The notes beneath the pieces are model-generated. The model was not told the DNA's origin. It was given only the letters and a program-made list of their open reading frames with translations, and ran no database searches. Shown piece by piece: positions 8,513 to 16,744 of a stretch of DNA of 37,145 nt. This DNA comes from Pseudomonadota bacterium (lineage in GTDB: Bacteria > Pseudomonadota > Alphaproteobacteria > Rhizobiales > Devosiaceae), in assembly GCA_023431205.1 (NCBI GenBank), contig JAEYXQ010000094.1:1-37145 (forward strand), given 5' to 3'. Both the position numbers and the translations under genes were made by a program. How positions within the stretch are numbered: the first letter of the stretch is position 1; each line of letters opens with the position of its first letter.

Positions 8513-8530
8513 GGCGAGCTCTCTGGCATC

Positions 8531-8611
8531 GTCGCCCTCGGGCTTGACCCGAGGACCTCTCTCCGCGGCGCTCTCCATCAGCGAAAACCTTGGGCCCGGC
8601 CCGAGGGTGAC
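8531..8611. repeat. Intergenic repeat with 13-bp inverted ends after fumC
   Basis: The ends GTCGCCCTCGGGC (8531-8543) and GCCCGAGGGTGAC (8599-8611) are inverted copies with 12 of 13 matches, enclosing about 55 bases. The left arm also holds a small internal dyad (CTCGGG and CCCGAG around CTTGA). The pattern of CCCTCGGG with GGCTTGACCCGAGG recalls a short extragenic repeat widespread in Hyphomicrobiales, whose spurious translation reads PRVKPEGDD. It sits between two convergent genes and may also act as a bidirectional terminator. Only one copy is in this window. Confidence 0.6.
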
Positions 8612-8635
8612 GCGCGGTAGCGCAGGACAGCTCCG

Positions 8636-9115
8636 TCAGCCGCGCCGGGCGGCGTCGATGGCGGCGACGTCGATCTTTTTCATGGTCATCATCACCTCGA
8701 ACGCCCGCTTGGCTTCGCCGCCGCCGGCCTTCATGGCCTCGGTGAGGGTGCGGGGGGTAATCTGCCAGGAGACGCCCCACTTGTCCTTGCACCAACCGCA
8801 CATGCTTTCCTCGCCGCCATTACCGACGATGGCGTTCCAGTAGCGGTCGGTCTCTTCCTGATCCTCAGTCTCGATCTGCATCGAGAAGGCCTCGGAGTGC
8901 TTGAACACGGGGCCACCATTGAGGCCGATGCAGGGGATGCCCATGACGGTGAACTCGACCGTCAGGACGTCACCCTCCTTGCCCGACGGGTTGTCGCTGG
9001 GAGCCCGGTACACGCCAGTGACGCGGGTATCGGGGAAGGTCTCGGCGTAGAAGCGGGCGGCTGCTTCGGCTTCTGAATCGTACCAGATGCATACGGTGTT
9101 CTTGGCGTTGGCCAT
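8636..9115 (-). CDS. VOC-superfamily protein, PhnB / '3-demethylubiquinone methyltransferase-like' type
   Basis: A 159-residue soluble protein of the vicinal-oxygen-chelate fold. The pattern is that of the PhnB-like branch: an N-terminal strand CIWYDSEAEAAARFYAETF, VLTVEFTVMGIPCIGLNGGP in the middle, FSMQIETEDQEETDRYWNA, and the hallmark CGWCKDKWGVSWQI. Many databases label such proteins 3-demethylubiquinone 3-methyltransferase, but no SAM-binding motif is present and that name should not be used. The reaction is unknown. A good GAGGAG precedes the ATG by six bases. It converges with fumC across the repeat. Confidence 0.82.
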   Translation of the reverse strand: MANAKNTVCIWYDSEAEAAARFYAETFPDTRVTGVYRAPSDNPSGKEGDVLTVEFTVMGIPCIGLNGGPVFKHSEAFSMQIETEDQEETDRYWNAIVGNGGEESMCGWCKDKWGVSWQITPRTLTEAMKAGGGEAKRAFEVMMTMKKIDVAAIDAARRG

Positions 9116-9284
9116 GATGGTCTCCTCGCTGTCTTTGTCAGTTTGTCACGCACCATTGTGGCGCGGCTACCCTGACGACGAGTCGAGGAGGGCGGCTTCG
9201 ACACGTTGCTCGCTTTTGCCGCCTGCCACGCCTTCCGCCTGCACTCAGGCTCTGGCATGCTCCTGCGGCATCTGGAGCCAGCCC

Positions 9285-9734
9285 ATGACCGAAACCGTGA
9301 TCATGCCCTCCCATCCGGCACCGCGCACGCGCGGGCGGTTCATCCCGCCGCTGCTGGTGTTTCCCTTCCTGGTCTACAATCTGGTGGTTTTCACCCTGTT
9401 CGGGGGCAATCCGGTGAACTGGGGAGCAGGCATGTTCTCCATACCGATGCCCTCGGGCATGCCATGGGCGATCACCGCGGGCGACTTCCTGCTGGTGGTC
9501 GGCATCATCCTGCTGTTCGTCGAAGTGCTGAAATCGACCAACATCGCCCGCTCGTCCATCGTCGAGCACATGTTGTCGATGGTGCTGTTCGTCCTGTTCC
9601 TGATCGAGTTCCTGCTGGTCGGCGCGGCCTCGAGCTCGGTGTTCTTCCTGCTGATGGTTATGAGCCTGATCGACGTGGTCGCCGGCTTTACCGTCTCGAT
9701 CACCAGCGCCAGCCGCGACGTGTCGATGACCTAG
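9285..9734 (+). CDS. Four-helix inner-membrane protein of unknown function
   Basis: A 149-residue hydrophobic protein. After a short basic N-terminus (HPAPRTRGR) come about four membrane helices: FIPPLLVFPFLVYNLVVFTLF; AITAGDFLLVVGIILLFVEVL; MLSMVLFVLFLIEFLLV; and SSVFFLLMVMSLIDVVAGFTV. No catalytic motif was recognised. The start at 9285 has GGAG eight bases before it; the frame is open further left but without hydrophobic character. Its stop codon shares CTAG with the stop of the convergent gene. Similar small membrane proteins are common in the order and have no assigned role that I know of. Confidence 0.75.
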   Translation: MTETVIMPSHPAPRTRGRFIPPLLVFPFLVYNLVVFTLFGGNPVNWGAGMFSIPMPSGMPWAITAGDFLLVVGIILLFVEVLKSTNIARSSIVEHMLSMVLFVLFLIEFLLVGAASSSVFFLLMVMSLIDVVAGFTVSITSASRDVSMT

Positions 9735-9982
9735 GCGACGATGGTGGTGCGGTATCCGGCCGGCATGCGCCGAACGGCGATGCGGGCTCCGGCCGCGTAG
9801 GCGCCGACGGCACCCTGCGGGGTGGCCCGGCGGCGCTCGCGCTGTGGCGGCAGGTGCGCCCGGGCGGCGATCAACTGGCTGACGAAGTTGGCGTCCTGGG
9901 CGTTCGATGACGGCGACGAACGGGACACTCGCGCTTCGAGCGTCACCGGCAGGACCCGCACTTCTGTGTCAAACTCGGCCAT
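9731..9982 (-). CDS. Small conserved-type hypothetical protein
   Basis: An 83-residue protein if the ATG at 9982 is used (GAGG six bases upstream); a TTG at 10063 in the same frame would give 110 residues. It has no signal peptide or membrane helix. The middle reads ANFVSQLIAAR and the tail is basic and alanine-rich with VRRMPAGYR. I recognise the general style (an ANFVxQLIA segment followed by an arginine-rich, AYAxxxx tail) from small rhizobial hypothetical proteins but know no function. Its stop overlaps the neighbouring convergent stop within CTAG. Lower confidence because it is short and the start is unsure. Confidence 0.5.
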   Translation of the reverse strand: MAEFDTEVRVLPVTLEARVSRSSPSSNAQDANFVSQLIAARAHLPPQRERRRATPQGAVGAYAAGARIAVRRMPAGYRTTIVA

Positions 9983-10122
9983 GGCCGCCTCGAACTGTTT
10001 CACTGTGGAGCCGAGTGTCCCGAAACGGGACGAAAGCTCCTCCACTTGCCGGATAAGGGGCAAGCAGCGTGCCAGACAGTAACGAGCAGTTAGGGACTTG
10101 CGATCCAGCGACGTGATTCAGG

Positions 10123-10662
10123 TCAAAGAGATCGGTGCATAACGTGGCGCCGCGATCCGGCCATGCCATCCGGCGTGAAGCCCAGCTTTTCGAAGCTGGC
10201 GACGAAGCCCATGTGACGATAGCTGGGCGAGTCGGGATCGACCGGATAGGCTTCCAGCAGGCGCGCGCCGTTCTGCCGGGCATAGTCCGCAGCTGCTTCG
10301 ATGAGCTTGGCACTCAGCCCCTCGCCGCGCCGGGCACGCGGCACGAACATGCAGGTCAGGGACCACACGCGATACTCGTCCTCGGTGCCGCCCAGGCCGC
10401 GGAAGGTGGACTTCGGCGCGACTGAGACCCAGGCGATTGGGTGGTCGCGCTCATAGGCGAGCAGCCCTGCGGGTGTGCCAGCGGCGATGCGGTCGAGGAT
10501 CTGTTGGCGGCGCGCCGGGCTCTTGCTGTCCTTGATCTCGGCGGGTGTGGCGCGCCAGGCCATGCACCAGCACCAGTTCGGGCTGCCCTTGGCCGCAAAC
10601 AACTGTTCGAAGTCGCTCACCGTCTCCGCCGTGACCGGCCGGAAGATGAGCGAGGCGGTCAT
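10123..10662 (-). CDS. GNAT-family acetyltransferase
   Basis: A 179-residue protein with the GNAT fold. The acetyl-CoA region is visible as VWSLTCMFVPRARRGEGLSAKLI, where RARRGEGL matches the Q/RxxGxG/A pyrophosphate loop, followed by AAADYARQNGARLLEAYPV. The N-terminal part has a tryptophan/cysteine-rich WCWCMAWR segment seen in a poorly known GNAT subgroup. The substrate is unknown. The ATG at 10662 is separated from the gloB stop by a single base (TGA G ATG), so translation is probably coupled to gloB; codons further upstream in this frame are antisense-like and were not used. Confidence 0.84.
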   Translation of the reverse strand: MTASLIFRPVTAETVSDFEQLFAAKGSPNWCWCMAWRATPAEIKDSKSPARRQQILDRIAAGTPAGLLAYERDHPIAWVSVAPKSTFRGLGGTEDEYRVWSLTCMFVPRARRGEGLSAKLIEAAADYARQNGARLLEAYPVDPDSPSYRHMGFVASFEKLGFTPDGMAGSRRHVMHRSL

Positions 10663-10663
10663 C

Positions 10664-11431
10664 TCAGAAGTTGTCCTTGCCACGGCGGATGGCAGCAAAG
10701 ACCTCAGCGGACGGCTGGCCTTCGAGCCCGTAGTGCCGGGCAAGCTCCGGCGCATCGGCGCGGAGGAACGGGTTGGCGCGCTTGTCCTCGCCGAGCCGGA
10801 AGGGGATGGTGAACTTGCCCGCCTGCCGCAGCGCCGTCACCTCGGCGGCACGCCGCTGCAGGTCCGGATTGTCGGGATCGATCGACAGGGCGAAGCGGGC
10901 ATTGCTCTCGGTATATTCGTGGCCGCAATAGACCAGTGTCTCGTCAGGAAGGTCACGGAGCGTTTCGAGAGCGGCCCACATCGGGCCAGGGGTGCCCTCG
11001 AACATACGGCCGACCCCAAGCGAGAACAGGGCGTCGGCGCTGAACAGGTGGCCGCCTTCGGCGTCGTGGAAGACGATGTGCCCGAGCGTATGGCCCGGGG
11101 TGTCGTAGACGTCGAAGACGATCTCGCCGACTTCGAGGCGGTCACCGCCGCTGACCAGCTCGTCGAGCCCCTCGATCTTGTCGGCTTCGCCGCGCGGACC
11201 GACAACGCGGCAGCCATAGCGAGCCTTGAGATCGGCGATGGCCTCGACATGGTCGATGTGGTGGTGGGTGATCAGGAGGTCGGTGAGGGTCCAGCCGCGC
11301 TTCTCGAGCGCCGCCACGATGGGTGCGGTTTCCGGCGCGTCGATGCTGGCGGTGCGCCCGGTCGCCGGATCATGCACCAGATAGCCGAAATTGTCGCTGC
11401 GGGCGGCAAAGACGTCGACAATGGCGGACAT
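10664..11431 (-). CDS. gloB: Hydroxyacylglutathione hydrolase (glyoxalase II)
   Basis: A 255-residue metallo-beta-lactamase-fold thioesterase that hydrolyses S-lactoylglutathione to lactate and glutathione, the second step of methylglyoxal detoxification. The binuclear metal signature THHHIDH is at 55-61; the later ligands appear in DTPGHTLGH, FSADALFSLG and YCGHEYTESNARFA, the last also being glutathione-binding. The C-terminal helical substrate domain ends with NPFLRAD, typical of GloB. GAGGAG precedes the ATG by seven bases. It is the first gene of a two-gene unit with the GNAT gene and diverges from a methyltransferase across 102 bases, an arrangement often seen in this order. Confidence 0.93.
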   Translation of the reverse strand: MSAIVDVFAARSDNFGYLVHDPATGRTASIDAPETAPIVAALEKRGWTLTDLLITHHHIDHVEAIADLKARYGCRVVGPRGEADKIEGLDELVSGGDRLEVGEIVFDVYDTPGHTLGHIVFHDAEGGHLFSADALFSLGVGRMFEGTPGPMWAALETLRDLPDETLVYCGHEYTESNARFALSIDPDNPDLQRRAAEVTALRQAGKFTIPFRLGEDKRANPFLRADAPELARHYGLEGQPSAEVFAAIRRGKDNF

Positions 11432-11533
11432 GGCAGACTCCTCGGATCAGGTCGGCGGCAAGCTAGGCCGGCTGGCTTGCAGTCGCAACCCGCTGTTGGA
11501 CAAGCAGTTGCGGCTTTGGCACAGTTACGGGCC

Positions 11534-12265
11534 ATGACCAGCGATGTGACGCACCTGATCGCCTTCTACAAGTCGCCGCTCGGCCGCATCGGGCGGGCGC
11601 TGGTGCGCGAGCAGGTGGTGGCGCTGGCCGGCAACGTCAGCGGGCTGCGGCTTCTGGGTCTGGGCTTCGCCACCCCTTATCTGCGTTTTGCCCTGGGGCG
11701 GGCGGAGCGGGTGCTGGCCTTCATGCCGTCGCGGCAGGGTGCCTCGGCCTGGCCGCGCGAGGGTCCGTCACACACCGTGCTCTGCGATCCGCTTGAGATG
11801 CCGCTGACCGATGCGGCCGTCGACCTGACCATCGCCGTCCATGCGCTCGAGCACGTCACCGACGCCGAGGAACTGATGCGCGAGCTGTGGCGCGTCACGG
11901 CACCCAACGGGCAGGTGATCCTGGTGGTGCCGCGGCGGCGCGGCATCTGGGCGCAGCGGGACAATACGCCGTTCGGCCACGGTCGGCCCTATTCGGCCAG
12001 CCAGCTCGACAAGCTCCTGCGCGACCATAGCTTCGTTCCGGAGGAATGGCGCGACGGGCTCTACGTGCCGCCGTTCCAGAGTTCGCTGGTGCTGAAGTCG
12101 ACCCGGCTGTTCGAGCGTGTCGGCCGGTTGTTTGCGCCGGGGGTCAGCGGGGTGATGATCGTGCGCGCCCGCAAGCAGGCGTTCCCGGCGGTGCCACGGC
12201 GGCTCAAGGCCGTGCGGCCGGCGCCGGTGCCGGGATTGAGCGCTGCCACCGCGCGCTGGAGCTGA
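11534..12265 (+). CDS. SAM-dependent methyltransferase, Methyltransf_11 type
   Basis: A 243-residue class I methyltransferase. The SAM-binding core is recognisable though the glycine loop is divergent (LRLLGLGFATPYLRFAL), with DPLEMPLTDAAVDLTIAVHALEHV as motifs II-IV and the ELMRELWRVTAPNGQVILVVPRR strand-loop after it. The N-terminal segment is helical and amphipathic (IGRALVREQVVALAG), and the C-terminus is basic and proline-rich. The substrate is unknown. The ATG at 11534 lacks a strong Shine-Dalgarno; the frame is open leftward only as antisense of gloB. It lies 70 bases upstream of hisC on the same strand and may be co-transcribed with hisC-tyrC. Confidence 0.85.
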   Translation: MTSDVTHLIAFYKSPLGRIGRALVREQVVALAGNVSGLRLLGLGFATPYLRFALGRAERVLAFMPSRQGASAWPREGPSHTVLCDPLEMPLTDAAVDLTIAVHALEHVTDAEELMRELWRVTAPNGQVILVVPRRRGIWAQRDNTPFGHGRPYSASQLDKLLRDHSFVPEEWRDGLYVPPFQSSLVLKSTRLFERVGRLFAPGVSGVMIVRARKQAFPAVPRRLKAVRPAPVPGLSAATARWS

Positions 12266-12335
12266 CGGCTCCGGCCCTTTGCAAGCCGGGGCGCTTTGCG
12301 TATGGTCCGCCGCGCTCCCACCGGCTCAAGATCCC

Positions 12336-13424
12336 ATGACCGACCGACCGACGCCGCAGCCCGGCATACTCGACATTGCGCCCTATCTTCCCGGCAAGTC
12401 CGGTGCTCCGGGCAGCAAGGCCCTCAAGCTGTCAGCCAACGAGTCGCCGCTGGGCGCCAGCCCCAAGGCTCTCGCCGCCTTCCGCGAGGCTGCCGAGCAG
12501 CTCGCCATCTATCCCGAGGGCTCGTCCCGCCTGCTGCGCGAGGCGCTCGGCGAGGTGCACGGCATTGATCCGGCGCGCATCGTCTGCGGCAATGGCTCGG
12601 ACGACCTGCTGCACCTGATTGCCCAGATCTATCTGGGTGAGGGCGACGAGGCGGTGATGAACCGCTACGGCTTTTCGGTCTACCCAATCATCACCAGGGC
12701 GACCGGCGCCGACATCGTCATGGTGGACGAGCGCGACTACACGGCCGATGTCGACGCGCTGCTCGCGGCCGTCACGCCGCGCACCAAGGTGATGTGGCTC
12801 GCCAATCCCAACAATCCTACCGGCACCTATCTCAGCGCCGCCGAAGTGGCGCGGCTGCATGCAGGGCTCAGGCCCGACATCCTGCTGGTCATCGACAGTG
12901 CCTACGCCGAATACGTCACGGCAGCGGACTACTCCGTGGGCCTCGATCTGGTCGACGCCAACGACAACGTCGTGATGGTGCGCACCTTCTCCAAGATGGG
13001 CCTTGCCGCGGCCCGGATCGGCTGGATGGTCGGGCCCGATCACGTCGTGGATGCCATTCACCGCATCCGCGGCCCGTTCAACGTCAACCTGCCGGCGCAG
13101 TTCGCGGGAGCGGCGGCAGCGCGCGACGTGGCGTTCACCGAGCAGCTCCGGCAGCACAATGCCACCTGGCGCGAGTGGCTGACCGCGGCACTCGGCGGCA
13201 ACCGCATGCGGGTCGTCCCGAGCCAGGCTAATTTCGTCATGGTGCTGTTCGAGACGCCCGAGCAGGCCGCCGCCGCTTTTGCGGCCCTCTTGGACGCCGG
13301 CTGGGTGGTGCGCGAAATCGGCCCATCCTACGGCATTCACAACGGCCTTCGCATCTCGATCGGCAGCGAGGCGGCGATGCGCGGCGTGGCCGAAGTGCTC
13401 AACTCCCTGGATTTCGCCTCATGA
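12336..13424 (+). CDS. hisC: Histidinol-phosphate aminotransferase
   Basis: A 362-residue PLP-dependent class I/II aminotransferase. In histidine synthesis it converts imidazole-acetol phosphate to histidinol phosphate; alphaproteobacterial HisC enzymes often also transaminate prephenate or aromatic 2-oxo acids. Motifs: LSANESPLGASP near the N-terminus, ANPNNPTGTYL (cofactor binding), the IDSAYAEY aspartate region and the PLP lysine K220 in RTFSKMGLAAARIGW. The ATG at 12336 was chosen for family fit. The stop overlaps the tyrC start by four bases (ATGA), so the pair is translationally coupled, which supports a role in tyrosine and phenylalanine synthesis. Confidence 0.94.
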   Translation: MTDRPTPQPGILDIAPYLPGKSGAPGSKALKLSANESPLGASPKALAAFREAAEQLAIYPEGSSRLLREALGEVHGIDPARIVCGNGSDDLLHLIAQIYLGEGDEAVMNRYGFSVYPIITRATGADIVMVDERDYTADVDALLAAVTPRTKVMWLANPNNPTGTYLSAAEVARLHAGLRPDILLVIDSAYAEYVTAADYSVGLDLVDANDNVVMVRTFSKMGLAAARIGWMVGPDHVVDAIHRIRGPFNVNLPAQFAGAAAARDVAFTEQLRQHNATWREWLTAALGGNRMRVVPSQANFVMVLFETPEQAAAAFAALLDAGWVVREIGPSYGIHNGLRISIGSEAAMRGVAEVLNSLDFAS

Positions 13425-14395
13425 GCGTCCGTTTTCGCAAGCTCGCCCTGGTGGGCATCGGCCTGATCGGCTCCTCCATTGCCCTTGCCGCCCGGCGGCA
13501 GGGGCTGGTCGACACGATCAGCATCGCTACCCGGCGGCCGGAGACACTGGAGGAGGCGCGTGCTCTTGGTCTTGGCGACAGCTACACGCTGGATGCTGCC
13601 GAGGCCGTGAAGGGGGCGGACCTCGTCATCCTCTGCGCCCCCGTTGGCGCCTATGAAGCCATTGCGCAAGCGATCGCACCGGCACTGGAACCGGGTGCGA
13701 TCCTGTCCGATGTCGGCTCGGTCAAGGAGCATGTGGTGAAGGTGGTCGGGCCCCACGTGCCAGAGGGCGTCAGCTTCGTGCCCGGGCACCCGATCGCGGG
13801 CACGGAACATTCCGGCCCTGCCGCGGGCTTTGCCGAACTCTTCGCCAACCGCTGGTGCGTGCTCACCCCGGTGGAGGGTACCGATCCGGCCCAGACCGAG
13901 AAGCTCGCCGCCTTCTGGCGCGCCATGGGCTCGAAGGTCGAGATCATGGATGCGGCCCACCACGACATGGTGCTGGCCATTACCAGCCATATCCCGCACC
14001 TGATCGCCTATAACATCGTCGGCACGGTGGCCGACCTCGAAACCGCCACCAAGTCCGAAGTGATCAAGTTCTCGGCGTCCGGCTTTCGCGACTTCACCCG
14101 TATCGCTGCGTCCGACCCGGTGATGTGGCGCGACATCTTCCTCACCAATCGTGACGCGGTGCTGGAGATGCTGGGCCGGTTCTCGGAAGACCTGTCGGCG
14201 CTGCAGCGGCACGTGCGGACCGGCGACGGAGCGGCGCTCGAGGCGATGTTCACGCGCACCCGGGCCATCCGCCGGTCGATCATCGATGCCGGCCAAGAAA
14301 CCGCGGCGCCCGATTTCGGCCGCCCGCACGACACCCCGCCGGAGCCCGAACCGGTGCCGCTGTTCCGCGAACATGGCGCCGGTGACGACGCCTAG
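13421..14395 (+). CDS. tyrC: Prephenate/arogenate dehydrogenase
   Basis: A 324-residue NAD(P)-dependent dehydrogenase of tyrosine synthesis, oxidatively decarboxylating prephenate (to hydroxyphenylpyruvate) or arogenate (to tyrosine). The Rossmann loop GIGLIG is at 12-17. The family blocks DVGSVKEHV, PGHPIAGTEHSG and AITSHIPHLIAYNIV (with the catalytic histidine region) follow in order. No ACT or chorismate-mutase domain is fused. The last 30 residues are acidic, proline-rich and probably disordered. The start overlaps the hisC stop by four bases. Whether it prefers prephenate or arogenate cannot be told from sequence. Confidence 0.92.
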   Translation: MSVRFRKLALVGIGLIGSSIALAARRQGLVDTISIATRRPETLEEARALGLGDSYTLDAAEAVKGADLVILCAPVGAYEAIAQAIAPALEPGAILSDVGSVKEHVVKVVGPHVPEGVSFVPGHPIAGTEHSGPAAGFAELFANRWCVLTPVEGTDPAQTEKLAAFWRAMGSKVEIMDAAHHDMVLAITSHIPHLIAYNIVGTVADLETATKSEVIKFSASGFRDFTRIAASDPVMWRDIFLTNRDAVLEMLGRFSEDLSALQRHVRTGDGAALEAMFTRTRAIRRSIIDAGQETAAPDFGRPHDTPPEPEPVPLFREHGAGDDA

Positions 14396-14410
14396 TCGAC
14401 GCGCCTCAGA

Positions 14411-14992
14411 TCATTGCGCGTGCAGCCACCGGGGCGTCGAGCTTCTGCGAATGATGTCGCAGCGTTGCATGGAGATGTCGTAGGCTGCAGCCAGCTCAGG
14501 CGCCAGGATGACGATGCGTCCCGGCGTCACTTCCAGCCTTCGCCCCTCGGGCAGGTCGGTCGCTATCCTTCCTTCACCGATTCCCATGGCGATATGGCGC
14601 AGCAGCAATCCGGCACTGTCGCATGCTCCAATCCTGTTGATGGCTTCACGTGCCTGCCCGATGCCGCGGAACAGTTCGGTGGCAAGAGCATGGGTGATCA
14701 GGTGTTCGAACCCGTCGGTGCTCGAGAATGACCCCGCCCAGTCGCCGCTCCCCACAAAAGTGGCGAAGTCTCCAAGATCAGAGGTCACCTCCGCGGCAAA
14801 GGACGCAAGGTTTTCCGGCTCGCCAATGAGGATATAGCCGGCGAGCTGTCGCTCGAGACGCACGATCGCGTCCACGTCCGCCATGCGGTCGAGAAAGGCT
14901 TGCCAGTCGTCAGACGGCACTTCAGCGGCGGCGGGCAGTGCGTGAAGGCCAGCGACCAGCGCGAGCAGGCAGAACAAGACACGGTGCATCAT
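14411..14992 (-). CDS. Secreted protein of unknown function
   Basis: A 193-residue protein starting MMHRVLFCLLALVAGLHALPAAAEVPS: a short basic start, a hydrophobic core and an AAA cleavage region, i.e. a Sec signal peptide of about 24 residues. The mature part is helical and acidic, with a pair of cysteines (IGACDSAG and MQRCDII) that could form a disulfide. The next ATG (14989) is equally possible. No domain was recognised. It lies 70 bases downstream of the DUF2125 gene on the same strand and converges with tyrC across 15 bases. In relatives I would expect DUF2125 and tyrC to be closer neighbours, so this gene may be a lineage-specific insertion. Confidence 0.72.
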   Translation of the reverse strand: MMHRVLFCLLALVAGLHALPAAAEVPSDDWQAFLDRMADVDAIVRLERQLAGYILIGEPENLASFAAEVTSDLGDFATFVGSGDWAGSFSSTDGFEHLITHALATELFRGIGQAREAINRIGACDSAGLLLRHIAMGIGEGRIATDLPEGRRLEVTPGRIVILAPELAAAYDISMQRCDIIRRSSTPRWLHAQ

Positions 14993-15062
14993 GGAGGGCG
15001 CTTCTCTCCGGCTGATCTTGCCAGCCGAGTATGGCACCGGTCGCGCCAGCCGCCAATGGTGC

Positions 15063-16034
15063 CTAGAACAGCGGTGGAATGGCGGCAATCGGCAGCAGCC
15101 CCGAGGACGCCACGCCACCGGCGAAGTTGATCTGGTTGGTGTGGCGGCCATCGGCACCGGGCGCGCCAAGCACCAGTGTGCGCCACGGCTCCTCGATCAT
15201 TGGCCCAATCCGTTCGGCCACTCCGGTCGAGACGATGTCGATGCGGCCATTGACGAAGCCGGCCCCGTCGAGGGCGAGATCGCCGCTCGCCGTCAGCTCA
15301 GAGTTCGCATCGGTGGCGGTGACGGAGACAAGGCGCAACTGCGCGCCATTGTTGGCGAGAGCCTCTACCAGCAGCGGATCGCCCCAGCTGCGGATGTCGT
15401 CCGGCAGGCCGGTGAGCTCGAGCTGGAGCTCGGCGGCGCCTTCGCTGACCTCGATAGCCGGTGCGTCGAGCCCGCTGGTGCGGCCATAGGCCGCGACCGC
15501 TGCAAGGTGCCGCTCCGGATCGTGCGCCTCGGGCATGTCCATCAGGTGCAGTTCCAGCGCGCCGGCCTGCGCCAGTTCGGTGCGGGTCATCAGGGTATCG
15601 GCCCAGGCGAGGTTGGCGGCGATCACCGACAGCCGGGCGATGCGCCAGTTGTCGAGGCGGACGCTGGCATCGAGACTGTCCCAGCTGATCTCGTTGCGGG
15701 CGCCGGTGAAGCTGTCGGCCAGCGTCGCCGGACCGGTTGCCTTGGCGATGAGATGGGTAGGAGCATAGATCCGCGCCGTTGCCTCCAGCAGCGGCAGAGC
15801 GACCGTCAGGTCTCCGGTGGCGATTTGCGCTTCGCTGCAGCCGAGGTCAAAGCGGAAGGGGAAGCCGCCGACATCGATCCGGCCGCAGGCCAGGCGCGGC
15901 ACCGTGAGCCCGTCATTGGCCGCCATGACTTCGACATTGTGCCGGATCATGCCAGCAATGACGAACCAGGCGATGGCCCAAGCGGCGACGGCAAGGGCGA
16001 TGATGCTGCCGAGAATGATGATTCGGGTCTTCAT
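15063..16034 (-). CDS. DUF2125-family membrane-anchored protein
   Basis: A 323-residue protein with one N-terminal membrane helix (KTRIIILGSIIALAVAAWAIAWFVIAG) and a long beta-rich exported part, consistent with the DUF2125 family of alphaproteobacteria. Typical features are CGRIDVGGFPFRFDLGCSEA just after the helix, alternating short strands throughout, and a phenylalanine at the extreme C-terminus (IPPLF). It faces the periplasm by inference; the function is unknown, although the strand pattern recalls AsmA-like envelope proteins. The start at 16034 was chosen because it begins directly at the anchor; an earlier in-frame ATG at 16085 would add 17 residues. It diverges from the ChaC gene. 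Confidence 0.85.
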   Translation of the reverse strand: MKTRIIILGSIIALAVAAWAIAWFVIAGMIRHNVEVMAANDGLTVPRLACGRIDVGGFPFRFDLGCSEAQIATGDLTVALPLLEATARIYAPTHLIAKATGPATLADSFTGARNEISWDSLDASVRLDNWRIARLSVIAANLAWADTLMTRTELAQAGALELHLMDMPEAHDPERHLAAVAAYGRTSGLDAPAIEVSEGAAELQLELTGLPDDIRSWGDPLLVEALANNGAQLRLVSVTATDANSELTASGDLALDGAGFVNGRIDIVSTGVAERIGPMIEEPWRTLVLGAPGADGRHTNQINFAGGVASSGLLPIAAIPPLF

Positions 16035-16188
16035 GCAGCAGGTTCTACCCTTGCGCTGCCGGGCCGGGAAGCCGCCGACGTTCATCGGCGGTAAATCCGG
16101 GTCGCGGCAGGCTGCAGAGGGCAGCTAGATGCGGTTGCGGAGCGGGCCATGGCGCGCTCGACTTCATGATCTCGATAGGGCGGCAGCA

Positions 16189-16725
16189 ATGGCAGAACCG
16201 ACACACTGGGTATTCGGGTACGGCTCGCTGATGTGGAACCCCGGTTTTCCGCATCGCTCGCAGCTACTGGGGCTGTTGCGCGGCGCACATCGGAGCCTGT
16301 CGATCATTTCGCACCACCACCGCGGGACCCCGGACCGGCCGGGGCTGGTGTTCGGACTGGCCCATGGCGGCTCTTGCCGCGGCATGGTGTTCGAGGTGGC
16401 GGACCAAGACTGGTCCGCAGTGCAGGCTTATCTGCGGGAGCGCGAGCAGGTCACCATGGTTTACCGGGACGCCCAGCGGCCGGTTCGCCTTGATGACGGC
16501 CGTGTGGTGACGGCGCTCGCCTTCCTGGTCGACGAGCGGCACGAGCAGTTTGCCGGCCGGCTAGCGGTAGAGGCGCAACTCGCCATGGTGCGGCAGGGGG
16601 TGGGATTGTCCGGCCGCAACGTCGATTATGTGCTCAATACCGCCCGGCATCTCGAGCAGCTCGGCATTCGCGACAGGCAGGTGATGGCGCTGGCTGACCT
16701 GCTGCTGGCCGAAGAGGCGGCCTAG
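16189..16725 (+). CDS. ChaC-type gamma-glutamylcyclotransferase (first copy)
   Basis: A 178-residue ChaC-family enzyme, which by family cleaves glutathione to 5-oxoproline and Cys-Gly in the cytosol. The diagnostic loop is VFGYGSLMWNPGF at residues 8-20, where YGSL binds the gamma-glutamyl group. The catalytic glutamate lies in AYLREREQV, and NVDYVLNTARHLEQLGI is the typical C-terminal helix. The ATG at 16189 has AGGG about eight bases before it. It diverges from DUF2125 and converges with the LexA-controlled small gene. A second, only distantly similar, ChaC gene lies 6 kb away. Confidence 0.9.
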   Translation: MAEPTHWVFGYGSLMWNPGFPHRSQLLGLLRGAHRSLSIISHHHRGTPDRPGLVFGLAHGGSCRGMVFEVADQDWSAVQAYLREREQVTMVYRDAQRPVRLDDGRVVTALAFLVDERHEQFAGRLAVEAQLAMVRQGVGLSGRNVDYVLNTARHLEQLGIRDRQVMALADLLLAEEAA

Positions 16726-16744
16726 GCGGTCGGGGCGCTGCGGA

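Noticed and set aside
8636..9115. 3-demethylubiquinone 3-methyltransferase
   Set aside because: A VOC-fold protein without SAM-binding motifs; the usual database name is misleading.
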